Assembly (NCBI GenBank): GCA_947465215.1
Contig: CANHZX010000010.1
Coordinates: 1-32,268 of the forward strand
Direction of reading: 5' to 3'
DNA length: 32,268 nucleotides
Source: Betaproteobacteria bacterium
Lineage (GTDB): Bacteria; Pseudomonadota; Gammaproteobacteria; Burkholderiales; SG8-41
Shown here in pieces: positions 8,286-15,515 of the stretch. The notes beneath the pieces were generated by a model. It made no database searches. It worked only from the letters and a program-made list of their open reading frames with translations, and was not told the origin of the DNA. Every line of letters starts with the position of its first letter. The stretch's first letter is position 1. Both the position numbers and the translations under genes were made by a program.

Positions 8286-10048
8286 AGATCGGAAAGCCGC
8301 AGTTTGGCGAGACCGGAACCGCTTTGTTCGAAAATCAGGATGTCCTTCGCGGTCAGCGGCTCGCTGACATGCGCGCCCTGCACACGTTCGCAGCCGAGAC
8401 CCAGCAGCGCGACCACGGTCTGCCCGTCGTTGACGCCTTCAGCGGTCAGCCGCAGTCCCAGATCGCGGGCAAGGCGAACCAGAGCGCGCACCAGCTTGCC
8501 GTGAACGGGTGACTGCTGCATGTCCGACACAAAACTGGCGCTCAGCTTCAGTTCATCGAAGGGTAGTTGTGCAAGGTTGCTCAGCGACGATGCGCCGGTA
8601 GCGAATCCGTCAATACCCAGGCGTACGCCGAGACGCTTAAGCCGCGCCAGCGCATCCTTGACCGGTCCAAGCTCGCCGGCGATCGCGGTTTCATGGATGC
8701 CGATGACCACTCGACCCGGCGGCACACCCCAGGTGCGCAATGCGCGGTCGACAAATTCCGGAAAATCCGGCTGCAGCAGTCCGCTGGCGGAAACCGTCAG
8801 CCCGAGTTTGCACTCCAGCCCGGCACGCGCAAACTCCGCCCCCTGGCGCAACGCATTGTTGAAAATCCACCAGGTCAGCTCACGGATCATCCCTGCGGTT
8901 TCAGCGGTTTGCAGCGCCTGATCTTCCGACACCTCGCCGAGTTCGGCATCGTTCCAGCGCAGGACGCAGTCCAGCCCGCCGATGCGACCCGACTGCGCAT
9001 CGAGCTGCGGTTCAAATACCAGATCCAGCGTGCCTTGCTCCAGCGCATGGCGCAGGCGGCCTTCGTAACGCATCTCACGTTCTTCGTTGGCGCCGTGCGC
9101 GGGATCATAAACCGCCGTACGGCCCGGAGCGTTACGCGCCTCGCGTACCGCCAGCTTGGCGTTTCGCACGAGGGTCTGCGGATCGGAACCGTGTTCCGGA
9201 AACACTGCGATGCCGATCACCGCGTCGGTATCGAAGGAACGGTCACCCAGCGGTATCGGCGCTTCGAGAGTGCCGAGCACCTTGTTGGCTGCCAGTATCG
9301 CCACGCCTTCGCCAGCGATGCGCGGCAGCAGGCAGGCAAACTGGTCGCGGCTGACACGGCCCAGCTGGTCCTGCTTGCGCAGCACGCCTTCGCGCATGCG
9401 TCGCGTGACCCGCAGCATGAATGCTTCGCCTTTCTGCAAACCCAGTTGTCGGTCAATCTGCTCGGTCTTGCCCAACTGCAGCAGGAGCAAGGCCAGATGT
9501 TTGCCGTCCTGCTTGTGAGTTTCGATGGCGGCACGGAATATTTCCATGAATGCCGCATATTCAGGCGTCGGCAGCGTGCGCACCACGCCGCCTTCGTCCT
9601 GCCCGCGCGACGCCAGCGATGCCAGCAGGGCCAACTGCAGAAAATTAAAACGCTGCAGGGCAATCAGGCTTTCGCTGCAGCGCTCGGGTTCCGTTGCATA
9701 AAGTCGCAGCGCACCGCGCGTCATCGCCGCCTGAAAGCGCTGGCAATCGCGGCGCATGCGTTCCAGTGGCTCGCCCTCGGCATCAAGCGCCCATTCACCC
9801 AGTGCGGCAATGATCGGTGTGGGGTCGGTACCACCCTTGGCAAACGCGGCATCCAGAGTGCCGGCTGCCGGCACAAACAGGTCGGGCGCACGTTCGCAGA
9901 CATCGGCAAACACGCTTGCCACTGTGGCAAAGGTATCGGGACCCGCACCGAATTCCTCGGCGAGCCGGGCGGTCAATGCACCCAGGCTGGGTTTGATTTC
10001 GCCGTCGGACGGATCAGAGGAAGAATTCGGAGGGATCGATGTTGACAC
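8282..10048 (-). CDS. Degenerate GGDEF-EAL domain protein (probable non-enzymatic adaptor)
   Basis: A 588-residue protein with an unassigned helical N-terminal region (1-155), a GGDEF-like domain (about 165-315) and an EAL-like domain (about 325-575). The GGDEF signature is replaced by SRDQF (233-237), so diguanylate cyclase activity is unlikely. In the EAL domain the EAL triad reads DCV (360-362), the DDFG loop reads DGFA (480-483) and the ExLR context is LDCVLRW. Some ligand or metal positions persist: Glu453, Lys501, Glu537 and Gln557. I infer loss of phosphodiesterase activity, leaving a c-di-GMP sensor or protein-interaction role. The start is a GTG inside the upstream gene (35-bp overlap), with GGAG 7 nt before it, suggesting coupled translation. 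The stop overlaps the cyclase ATG. Confidence 0.9.
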   Translation of the reverse strand: MSTSIPPNSSSDPSDGEIKPSLGALTARLAEEFGAGPDTFATVASVFADVCERAPDLFVPAAGTLDAAFAKGGTDPTPIIAALGEWALDAEGEPLERMRRDCQRFQAAMTRGALRLYATEPERCSESLIALQRFNFLQLALLASLASRGQDEGGVVRTLPTPEYAAFMEIFRAAIETHKQDGKHLALLLLQLGKTEQIDRQLGLQKGEAFMLRVTRRMREGVLRKQDQLGRVSRDQFACLLPRIAGEGVAILAANKVLGTLEAPIPLGDRSFDTDAVIGIAVFPEHGSDPQTLVRNAKLAVREARNAPGRTAVYDPAHGANEEREMRYEGRLRHALEQGTLDLVFEPQLDAQSGRIGGLDCVLRWNDAELGEVSEDQALQTAETAGMIRELTWWIFNNALRQGAEFARAGLECKLGLTVSASGLLQPDFPEFVDRALRTWGVPPGRVVIGIHETAIAGELGPVKDALARLKRLGVRLGIDGFATGASSLSNLAQLPFDELKLSASFVSDMQQSPVHGKLVRALVRLARDLGLRLTAEGVNDGQTVVALLGLGCERVQGAHVSEPLTAKDILIFEQSGSGLAKLRLSDL

Positions 10049-11258
10049 TGCCCTGCTCCAGCGTGCGCTTGATGCGATAGGGAACGCCCGGTGCGGCCTT
10101 CGGTTCCTGCGCCAGGTCGAGGATCATCTGCGGGTGCAACGGATTGCCTTTTGCGTCGAGCACTACCATCACCCGAGGCAGCAGGCGCCGCACCATGTTC
10201 TGCGCAATCACGATGCCGACCTCTCCGGAATTCAGCTCGACCAGCGCGCCGACCGGGAAGATGCCGATGCATTGCACGAACTGTTCGACCAGCGGGCCGT
10301 CGAACAGGGTGTTGCGGGAGTTGTACAGATAATTGAGAGCGTTCGACGGTGAATACACTTCGCCGTAGGGTCGCGCATGGATCATCGCGTCAAAACAGTC
10401 GACCAGGCCGGCAATCGCGCCGAACAGGCCGATCTGATCGCCCTTGAGACCTTTCTCGTAACCGCTGCCGTCATAACGCTCATGATGCAGCGCGGCCAGT
10501 GCGGGCAGTTCGGACGGCAATCCCGGCGTATCCCTGAGAATCGCCACCGAATGCGCGATATGGCTCCGGCAGACCGTCATTTCGACCTTGCTGAGCAGCC
10601 CCTTTTTGGTGACTACTTCCTCGGGCACCGCGGTCATGCCGACGTCCTGCAGCAAACCAACCATGCCCAGCAGATCGAGCTGTTCACGCGGCAACTGCAG
10701 GAAGCGGCCGAAGGTCAGCATGTAAATCGAAACACCGAAGGCGCGGTCCAGCGTATGGCCGCCTTTTTGTTTGAGCTTGGCGAGCAGCATCATCGCATCC
10801 GGATTGCGCACCACGCTGTCCGTCATGCTGGTCACGGCCTCCTGCACTCGCGGCGCATCAAGCGCCTTGCCGGCCTCGACGTTGCTCATGATGTCCTTGA
10901 GCACCGCCTCGGTCTGGCGCTGCGCGGTGCGGGCGACGGGCAGTTCCTCGTCAACGGTGGCCTGTTCGCGATAGGTAACCTTGGTCTTGATCGTGGTAAG
11001 CACGCTGGGTCCCAGCGGGGGCGGCGGCTTCGGCGGTCCGCCCACATCACCGGTCTGCAACTGACTGCGATCTGGCAGGTCAGGGCCCTTGTCGAGGTCG
11101 ATATAGACTTTCTTGCAGTACTTCTTCAGCGCTTCAAGCTGCTTTTCATTGCTGAGAATGAAACCTTGGTACATGAACGGCGTTTCCGTCCATGGCCGGT
11201 CCAGTTCGGAGATGAACACGCCGAACTCGAGTTTTTCGACTGGAACTTCTTTTTTCAT
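10014..11258 (-). CDS. Degenerate HD-GYP-type protein (QD/GYE variant) with N-terminal DUF3391
   Basis: HD-GYP proteins normally hydrolyse cyclic di-GMP. This 414-aa protein has an N-terminal DUF3391-like part (about 5-125; FISELDRPWTETPFMYQGFIL), a Pro-rich linker (75-83) and an HD-GYP-like domain (about 165-310). The metal-binding HD pair is QD (Gln204-Asp205 in GLLQDVGM), and the lysine after it is methionine. GYP is GYE (266-268). HHERYDGSG (258-266), His233/His236 and ARPYGEVYSP are retained. Loss of the HD histidine suggests impaired catalysis with the fold kept, hence a receptor or scaffold role (inference). A C-terminal extension of about 100 residues ends NIDPSEFFL. The start at ATG 11258 is preferred: the 53 codons upstream have no family character. 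It shares 35 bp with the next gene. Confidence 0.88.
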   Translation of the reverse strand: MKKEVPVEKLEFGVFISELDRPWTETPFMYQGFILSNEKQLEALKKYCKKVYIDLDKGPDLPDRSQLQTGDVGGPPKPPPPLGPSVLTTIKTKVTYREQATVDEELPVARTAQRQTEAVLKDIMSNVEAGKALDAPRVQEAVTSMTDSVVRNPDAMMLLAKLKQKGGHTLDRAFGVSIYMLTFGRFLQLPREQLDLLGMVGLLQDVGMTAVPEEVVTKKGLLSKVEMTVCRSHIAHSVAILRDTPGLPSELPALAALHHERYDGSGYEKGLKGDQIGLFGAIAGLVDCFDAMIHARPYGEVYSPSNALNYLYNSRNTLFDGPLVEQFVQCIGIFPVGALVELNSGEVGIVIAQNMVRRLLPRVMVVLDAKGNPLHPQMILDLAQEPKAAPGVPYRIKRTLEQGSVNIDPSEFFL

Positions 11259-11321
11259 TTTTGAATTGAAATGCCGGCGCTGTGCCGGCGAGACCCCTGT
11301 GGGAATTCTGCGTCCTGACCG

Positions 11322-11344
11322 GCGGACGCGCAAGCCGCGTCCGC
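11322..11344. promoter_or_regulatory. 9-bp inverted repeat between phosphodiesterase and QD-GYP genes
   Basis: GCGGACGCG (11322-11330), loop CAAGC, then CGCGTCCGC (11336-11344): a perfect 9-bp, very GC-rich stem beginning 8 nt after the phosphodiesterase stop. No T-run follows on the reverse strand, so it is not a standard intrinsic terminator. It could protect the 3' end of the upstream message, partly attenuate the operon, or be a protein site. A second, 6-bp GCCGGC pair (11273-11278 and 11284-11289) lies just before the QD-GYP start. Confidence 0.6.
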
Positions 11345-11352
11345 ATCCGGGT

Positions 11353-12123
11353 TCAGAAGTCGAAAACCTGGTTGTTCTGAAGCAGCCGCGGCGGCACCGG
11401 TGTTGTAAGTTCCTCAATCTCCTGCATCGTCAGCTCGATTTCGCTGGGCTTGAGGTGGGTTATATAGACCTCAGCCGGGCGCTTGAGCTTGGCCAGTTCT
11501 TCGCCGAGCATCGAAGGACACAGGTGGAGGGCCAGTTCGGCCAGACGGCGGTCCTTGTCGGAAAACGCGGTTTCAATGATCAGGTATTTGAGATTGTCGA
11601 CGCCGTTGACGATCTCCCACAGGGCATCGTTCGGGCCGGTATCGCCGCTGAACACCAGGCTGCTCTTGCCGCTGTTCAGCCAGTAGCCGACAGCCGGAAC
11701 AGTGTGATTGGCGGGCAGCGCGGTAATCGTGCGCCCCTTACCGATATCGATGACACTGCCCACGGCGATTTCCTGATACTGCATGAAAGGCTCCTGAGCC
11801 GTCGGAATTACCGTGAAATCCGGCCAGATGTCCCAGTTGAACAGGTTCTTTTTCAGGATTTCGATCGTCGGCGCCGTCGCATGTACCGTCAGCGGCTTCG
11901 GCCGCATTGCACCGACCGAATCCAGAATGAAAGCGATGGAATCAACGTGATCGAGATGGGAATGCGTGACAAACACATGGTCAATCAACGCCAGTTCCGG
12001 AAGCGATAGCTCACCAACGCCGGTTCCAGCGTCTATAAGAATATCCTGATCAACCAGGAAAGACGTCGTCCGGTGTTGTGGTCCGCCAATGCTGCCGGAG
12101 CAGCCGAGTATGCGAAGGCGCAT
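11353..12123 (-). CDS. Class II 3',5'-cyclic-nucleotide phosphodiesterase (MBL fold)
   Basis: Predicted metallo-beta-lactamase-fold hydrolase that opens the cyclic phosphodiester of cAMP (or cGMP), as in the CpdP/PDE1 group. The 256-aa chain starts MRLRILGCSGSIGG and holds the metal-binding HxHxDH motif as HSHLDH (54-59, in FVTHSHLDHVDSI). Further metal-ligand segments are LPANHTVPAVGYWL, VFSGDTGPNDALWE and ITHLKP near the C-terminus. The end, NNQVFDF, fits the family as I recall it. Related MBL enzymes such as RNase Z and arylsulfatase-like proteins are less likely given these motifs. It heads a leftward set ending in an adenylate cyclase, which supports a cAMP substrate. It is separated from the next gene by 94 bp with a hairpin. 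Confidence 0.85.
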   Translation of the reverse strand: MRLRILGCSGSIGGPQHRTTSFLVDQDILIDAGTGVGELSLPELALIDHVFVTHSHLDHVDSIAFILDSVGAMRPKPLTVHATAPTIEILKKNLFNWDIWPDFTVIPTAQEPFMQYQEIAVGSVIDIGKGRTITALPANHTVPAVGYWLNSGKSSLVFSGDTGPNDALWEIVNGVDNLKYLIIETAFSDKDRRLAELALHLCPSMLGEELAKLKRPAEVYITHLKPSEIELTMQEIEELTTPVPPRLLQNNQVFDF

Positions 12124-12282
12124 ATTCTGCCGGGCCTAAGGATTTACCAATGGCGCCCGCAGGCACGAGGAACCGAAAACAGCGTTCTGGCTTCCCGACA
12201 GGGTGCTCATGCAGCGCTTTCGCAAGATTGGGTGAACAACGATTTTAACCCAAAGCGACAGCGCTTCTGACGCGAATGCGGG

Positions 12283-12906
12283 TCAGGGTCCGTAACGCAA
12301 TTCCAGCAGAATCCGGCTCTTGACAGGGCGCTCGTCCTTGAAGCCCGGTGAAAATCGTGCAGCCAGCAACAAGTCGCGCGCCGATGCCACCAGCGTCGCC
12401 GGCAAATCGCCCGCAAACAGCTCCGCTTCAGCCACATGTCCCGTGAGGTCAATACTGACCCAGAAACGTACAACGCCGACACTGCCCAGCCCGGTCCTCA
12501 GATCCAGCGGCATCAACGGAACCGGAAAACGATCGAGCTCGCGCGCCGGATAAATGCGCAGGTCAGGCACTGCAGCGCCGGGATTTTCTACAGGCCGTAT
12601 ATCAGCGGCTGTCACGACAGCCGGCAGCTTTTGCGAAATACGGTTCCTTGGCGGCTCTGGCATTGCTTCAGGCAACAATGGCGGGTTCTCCGCAACCGCC
12701 GTTTCCGTAGCCGCCATCAACGCCGCGGGAATCTCCAACTGCGCCTGCAACTGCGGCATCGCGACAGGAAACTGCTGCCCGCCGCCGGATGGCCGCCAGC
12801 CGTCAACAATCAGGTAATGCGCAAGGACCGATACCATCAGCGCCGGCAACAGACGCCGCCATGGCCAGCGCACTTCCACAGTGGAATGCCAAGCAGCGAA
12901 GACCAT
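12283..12906 (-). CDS. TonB-like energy transducer family protein
   Basis: A 207-aa protein with a short cytoplasmic N-terminus, one membrane anchor (about residues 19-35, LLPALMVSVLAHYLIV), a proline-rich periplasmic spacer (about 40-120) and a C-terminal TonB-like domain (about 140-205). The latter carries VGVVRFWVSIDLTGHVAEAEL and AARFSPGFKDERPVKSRILLEL. TonB proteins couple proton-motive force to outer-membrane receptors. However, no exbB/exbD or TonB-dependent receptor is visible here and the spacer is short. A specialised envelope role is possible. It lies 16 bp downstream of dsbC on the same strand, so probably co-transcribed. The 159 bp after it, up to the phosphodiesterase start, contain no gene I can support. 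Confidence 0.75.
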   Translation of the reverse strand: MVFAAWHSTVEVRWPWRRLLPALMVSVLAHYLIVDGWRPSGGGQQFPVAMPQLQAQLEIPAALMAATETAVAENPPLLPEAMPEPPRNRISQKLPAVVTAADIRPVENPGAAVPDLRIYPARELDRFPVPLMPLDLRTGLGSVGVVRFWVSIDLTGHVAEAELFAGDLPATLVASARDLLLAARFSPGFKDERPVKSRILLELRYGP

Positions 12907-12922
12907 GTAGCGACTACATGCT

Positions 12923-13633
12923 CTACTTCACGGTCGCCAGCGCCTGCTCCAGCTTGTCGGCAGGCACATAACCGCCAACGTGCTGGCCGTTGGCTAGATA
13001 AATCGCCGGCGTGCCACGCACGCCGAAACGTTTCGCCAGCGCCTCGTTCTCTTCGATCGGCGTTGCGCAGTTCTTGGGGCCGTTGGCCGGGAGAAAAGCC
13101 TTGGTCATCAGATCGTCCCAAGTGCGCGACCGGTCCTTCGAGCACCACACCAGCTTCGATTTCTCCAACGAGTCCGGCGACAGGATCGGCAGCAGGAAGG
13201 TGTAGACGGTGATATCCGTCATCTTGTTGAGTTCCTTCTGCAGTTCCTTGCAGTAACCGCAATTCGGATCCTCGAAGGTATAGACCACGCGCTTGCCGTT
13301 GCCGCGCACCCGTTTGATGGCGTTGGCCTGAGCACCTGCCAGTGCGCCGGCTGCGATCTGGTCACGCCGTTCGCCTGTCAGATTACGCTCCTTCGACGAG
13401 CGGAGGTCAAACAGGTTTCCCAGCATCATGTAGGTCAGTTTTTCGTCGCTGTAGACGACCTGCCCATCAAAAACGATCTCATACAACCCGGGGAAGGGCA
13501 TGCGGGTCACCGACTCGATTTTCATGTCGGGGAACCGGGCCTGGAAGCCGCGGCGCACACTGTTTTCGTCAGCCTGCGCCGTACTGATGAAGATCATTGC
13601 GGCGCAAAGCGCCGACACCATACGAATGAACAT
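12923..13633 (-). CDS. dsbC: Thiol:disulfide isomerase DsbC
   Basis: Periplasmic disulfide isomerase that repairs wrong disulfides in exported proteins and is kept reduced by DsbD. The 236-aa precursor begins with a Sec signal peptide ending AQA (residue 21). A dimerisation domain follows, with RFPDMKIESVTRMPFPGLYEIVFDGQVVY. The thioredoxin-like domain has the active site CGYC (125-128, in FEDPNCGYCKEL), a second cysteine pair (164 and 189) and the cis-proline loop GTPAIYLANG (207-216). CGYC is the DsbC version of the motif, unlike CPHC of DsbA. It lies 71 bp downstream of the UbiH-family gene and just before the TonB-like gene, suggesting one leftward transcript. Confidence 0.95.
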   Translation of the reverse strand: MFIRMVSALCAAMIFISTAQADENSVRRGFQARFPDMKIESVTRMPFPGLYEIVFDGQVVYSDEKLTYMMLGNLFDLRSSKERNLTGERRDQIAAGALAGAQANAIKRVRGNGKRVVYTFEDPNCGYCKELQKELNKMTDITVYTFLLPILSPDSLEKSKLVWCSKDRSRTWDDLMTKAFLPANGPKNCATPIEENEALAKRFGVRGTPAIYLANGQHVGGYVPADKLEQALATVK

Positions 13634-13704
13634 GGGGAATTTCCTGAGCAGCGGGCTGGTTATTGAATAATGTCGCTAAAAACTATCATTGGAAACTACG
13701 GTGC

Positions 13705-14904
13705 TCACGCCACCGCGTGCTGGATCAGCAGGTTTTTCAGGACCGGCAGGTGGTTTAACGCGCCAAGGCCGAAATTGCGTACGCCCGATAACAAGACCGA
13801 TTTTGAACCGAAAAGTTTCTGCAGCGCATCGGTGCTCATCGCAATCGCGGCAATATCCTCTCGCCTCGCACGCTCGTAACGGCGCAGCAGCGTCAGTTCG
13901 CCGCAATCCTGACGCGGCGCGCGGCCGGCCAGCACTTCGGCCAGCACCCGCGCATCACGGAATCCGAGGTTCACGCCCTGTCCGGCCAGCGGATGCACGT
14001 TATGTGCGGCATCGCCGGCGAGCGCCAGTCGCGTTGCGATCAATCGCGCCACATTCGCCAGCCGCAAGGGAAACGCCGCTGCGGGCGTGATCCGCTGCAG
14101 TTGGCCGACGGCGCCCTTGCTGGCTTCCGCCACATGCTCCGCCAGCGATTCAGCCGACAGGGCGAGCATTGTTTGCGTGTGTTCTTCGTTGGTCGACCAC
14201 ACCATCGACACACGGTTTCCGGGCAAGGGCAGCAGGGCGAGGATGCCGTCGTCGCGGAACCACTGGAATGCCGTGCCGTGATGCGGTTTTTCGGTGGTGA
14301 AATTGGCGACGACGCCGGATTGCCGGTATTCGCTGACTGTGGCGGCAATACCGGCCTCACGCCGCACCAGCGAATCGCGGCCATCGGTGCCGACCACCAA
14401 TTGCGCGTCCAGCGACGTGCCATCTGCCAACGTAATCCGCGCAGACTGTTCGCTGATAGCCAGTCCGGCCGCCTGGGCGGGACAGATCATGCGAATGCCG
14501 TTTGAATCCGCAATCACTTCGAGCATCGCGCGCTGAATTGCGCCGCTTTCAACGATATAGGCCAGTTCCGGCAGACCGGCGTCGTAGGCACTGAACTGCA
14601 AGCGACTGTCGGGGCGATCCCCGGCAATCGCCATGGTCTCGACCCGCTGCACGCGCTGCGGATCCAGCCGAGACCAGACGCCGCGGTCTTGCAGAAATGC
14701 CGCATTGCCGGGACTGATCGCATAAACGCGGCTGTCCCAGGCGCCATCCACCGGTGCCGCAGCAGGCGCCTGCGGTTCAATCAGAGCGACCTGCAAAGCG
14801 GACGGCTGCAAGGCCAGCGCCAGGCTGGCACCGACCAGCCCGCCGCCGATGATGGCGACGTCGCAATGGTCGGGAATGTTGTCGGGCTTGTTTGCTGTAT
14901 TCAT
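13705..14904 (-). CDS. UbiH/UbiF/Coq6-family FAD-dependent hydroxylase
   Basis: Flavin monooxygenase of the UbiH/Coq6 family, which hydroxylates the aromatic ring during ubiquinone synthesis. The exact ring position cannot be fixed from sequence (UbiH, UbiF, UbiI or UbiM-like). The 399-aa chain has the Rossmann motif VAIIGGGLVGASLALAL near the N-terminus. The DG motif is VVGTDGRDSLVRREAG, and the GD/FAD-ribityl motif is LALAGDAAHNVHPLAGQGVNLGFRDA. All three are diagnostic. The ATG at 14904 is preferred over an upstream in-frame TTG at 14937, which adds only eleven non-family residues. It is the first gene of a leftward set with dsbC and diverges from the tRNA/miaB set. Confidence 0.9.
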   Translation of the reverse strand: MNTANKPDNIPDHCDVAIIGGGLVGASLALALQPSALQVALIEPQAPAAAPVDGAWDSRVYAISPGNAAFLQDRGVWSRLDPQRVQRVETMAIAGDRPDSRLQFSAYDAGLPELAYIVESGAIQRAMLEVIADSNGIRMICPAQAAGLAISEQSARITLADGTSLDAQLVVGTDGRDSLVRREAGIAATVSEYRQSGVVANFTTEKPHHGTAFQWFRDDGILALLPLPGNRVSMVWSTNEEHTQTMLALSAESLAEHVAEASKGAVGQLQRITPAAAFPLRLANVARLIATRLALAGDAAHNVHPLAGQGVNLGFRDARVLAEVLAGRAPRQDCGELTLLRRYERARREDIAAIAMSTDALQKLFGSKSVLLSGVRNFGLGALNHLPVLKNLLIQHAVA

Positions 14905-15004
14905 GATGTTGCCGGTTGGAAGCACGGAGGGTGGCAAGTCTGCAAAAAACGGTCAAGGCCCGGATTTTTCAGGGAATTCGGGCATTGGGCGCGGTTTTTT
15001 CAGC

Positions 15005-15033
15005 TTGACAAGGGCACCCTCGCTCCTTAGACT
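15005..15033 (+). promoter_or_regulatory. Sigma70-type promoter of the tRNA gene
   Basis: A perfect -35 TTGACA (15005-15010), a 17-nt spacer and -10 TAGACT (15028-15033). Initiation would fall about 8-9 nt upstream of the mature tRNA 5' end, with a GC-rich discriminator region as expected of stable-RNA promoters. Confidence 0.8.
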
Positions 15034-15048
15034 GCCCGGCCTTCCCGT

Positions 15049-15124
15049 GGCGAGTTAGCTCAGTGGTTAGAGCAGTGGAATCATAATCCATTGGTCCGGG
15101 GTTCAAATCCCTGACTCGCCACCA
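15049..15124 (+). tRNA. tRNA with CAU anticodon (elongator Met, or Ile2 with lysidine)
   Basis: A complete 76-nt cloverleaf can be drawn: acceptor GGCGAGT/ACTCGCC, D-stem GCTC/GAGC, anticodon stem GTGGA/TCCAT with loop ATCATAA (anticodon CAT), T-stem CGGGG/CCCTG with loop TTCAAAT. The CCA end is encoded (15122-15124). The anticodon allows either elongator methionine or the AUA-reading isoleucine tRNA whose C34 becomes lysidine through TilS. The D-loop AGTGGTTA and variable region TTGGTC resemble the E. coli Ile2 tRNA more than E. coli elongator Met. Automatic tools would usually print Met. A T-rich stretch follows from 15125 but there is no clear hairpin terminator with it. Confidence 0.95.
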
Positions 15125-15185
15125 TTTCTTTTTTCCAGCCGGCGGCTGCGTTGCCGGCTCCAGCCTCTCGTGTTATCGTGTGGCT

Positions 15186-15512
15186 ATGCGTAAGCTTCTG
15201 CTTTTATTGACTTTTTTGACTATCTCCCTGCCCGTCTCAACGATGGCCTGGGCGCAGCGCACGCTACCCGCGAATCTCAAGCGGGCCGAAATCGGCGCGC
15301 AGCAGATGCTGCCGATGATCATGCTCGACAAGGATGTGCGCCGGCTCGCGCCGGGTGGAATCATCGTTGATGCCGCCAACCGCAAGATCACCCACGGGCA
15401 ACTGCTGCCTGGCGCCGATGTGATCTACGAACTCGATCGCAACGGTGAAATCCTGCGTATCGTCGTCCTGACCCCTGAGGAACAAGCCCGGCTCGACCGC
15501 GCGAAGAAGTAA
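15186..15512 (+). CDS. Small exported protein of unknown function
   Basis: I do not recognise a named function. The 108-aa precursor has a clear signal peptide: MRK, then a leucine-rich core (LLLLLTFLTISLPV), with likely cleavage after AWA (about residue 23). The mature part of about 85 residues is soluble and basic. It includes LDKDVRRLAPGGIIVDAANRKI and LPGADVIYELDRNGEILRIVVL, which looks like a small beta-rich fold, and ends with a charged helix, TPEEQARLDRAKK. A GTG two codons upstream (15180) is possible, but ATG 15186 gives the better n-region. It ends 3 bp before miaB, so the two are probably co-transcribed, though no functional link is evident. Confidence 0.8.
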   Translation: MRKLLLLLTFLTISLPVSTMAWAQRTLPANLKRAEIGAQQMLPMIMLDKDVRRLAPGGIIVDAANRKITHGQLLPGADVIYELDRNGEILRIVVLTPEEQARLDRAKK

Positions 15513-15515
15513 GCC

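Noticed and set aside
8567-10045. A 492-codon open frame on the + strand
   Set aside because: It lies exactly antisense to the GGDEF-EAL gene, has Arg/Gln/His-rich composition without any motif, and is explained by high GC at codon positions of the real gene.
15137-15159. 7-bp inverted repeat AGCCGGC...GCCGGCT after the tRNA as a terminator
   Set aside because: The T-run lies before the stem, not after it, on the + strand, and there is none after it on the - strand. GCCGGC palindromes are common in this GC-rich DNA.
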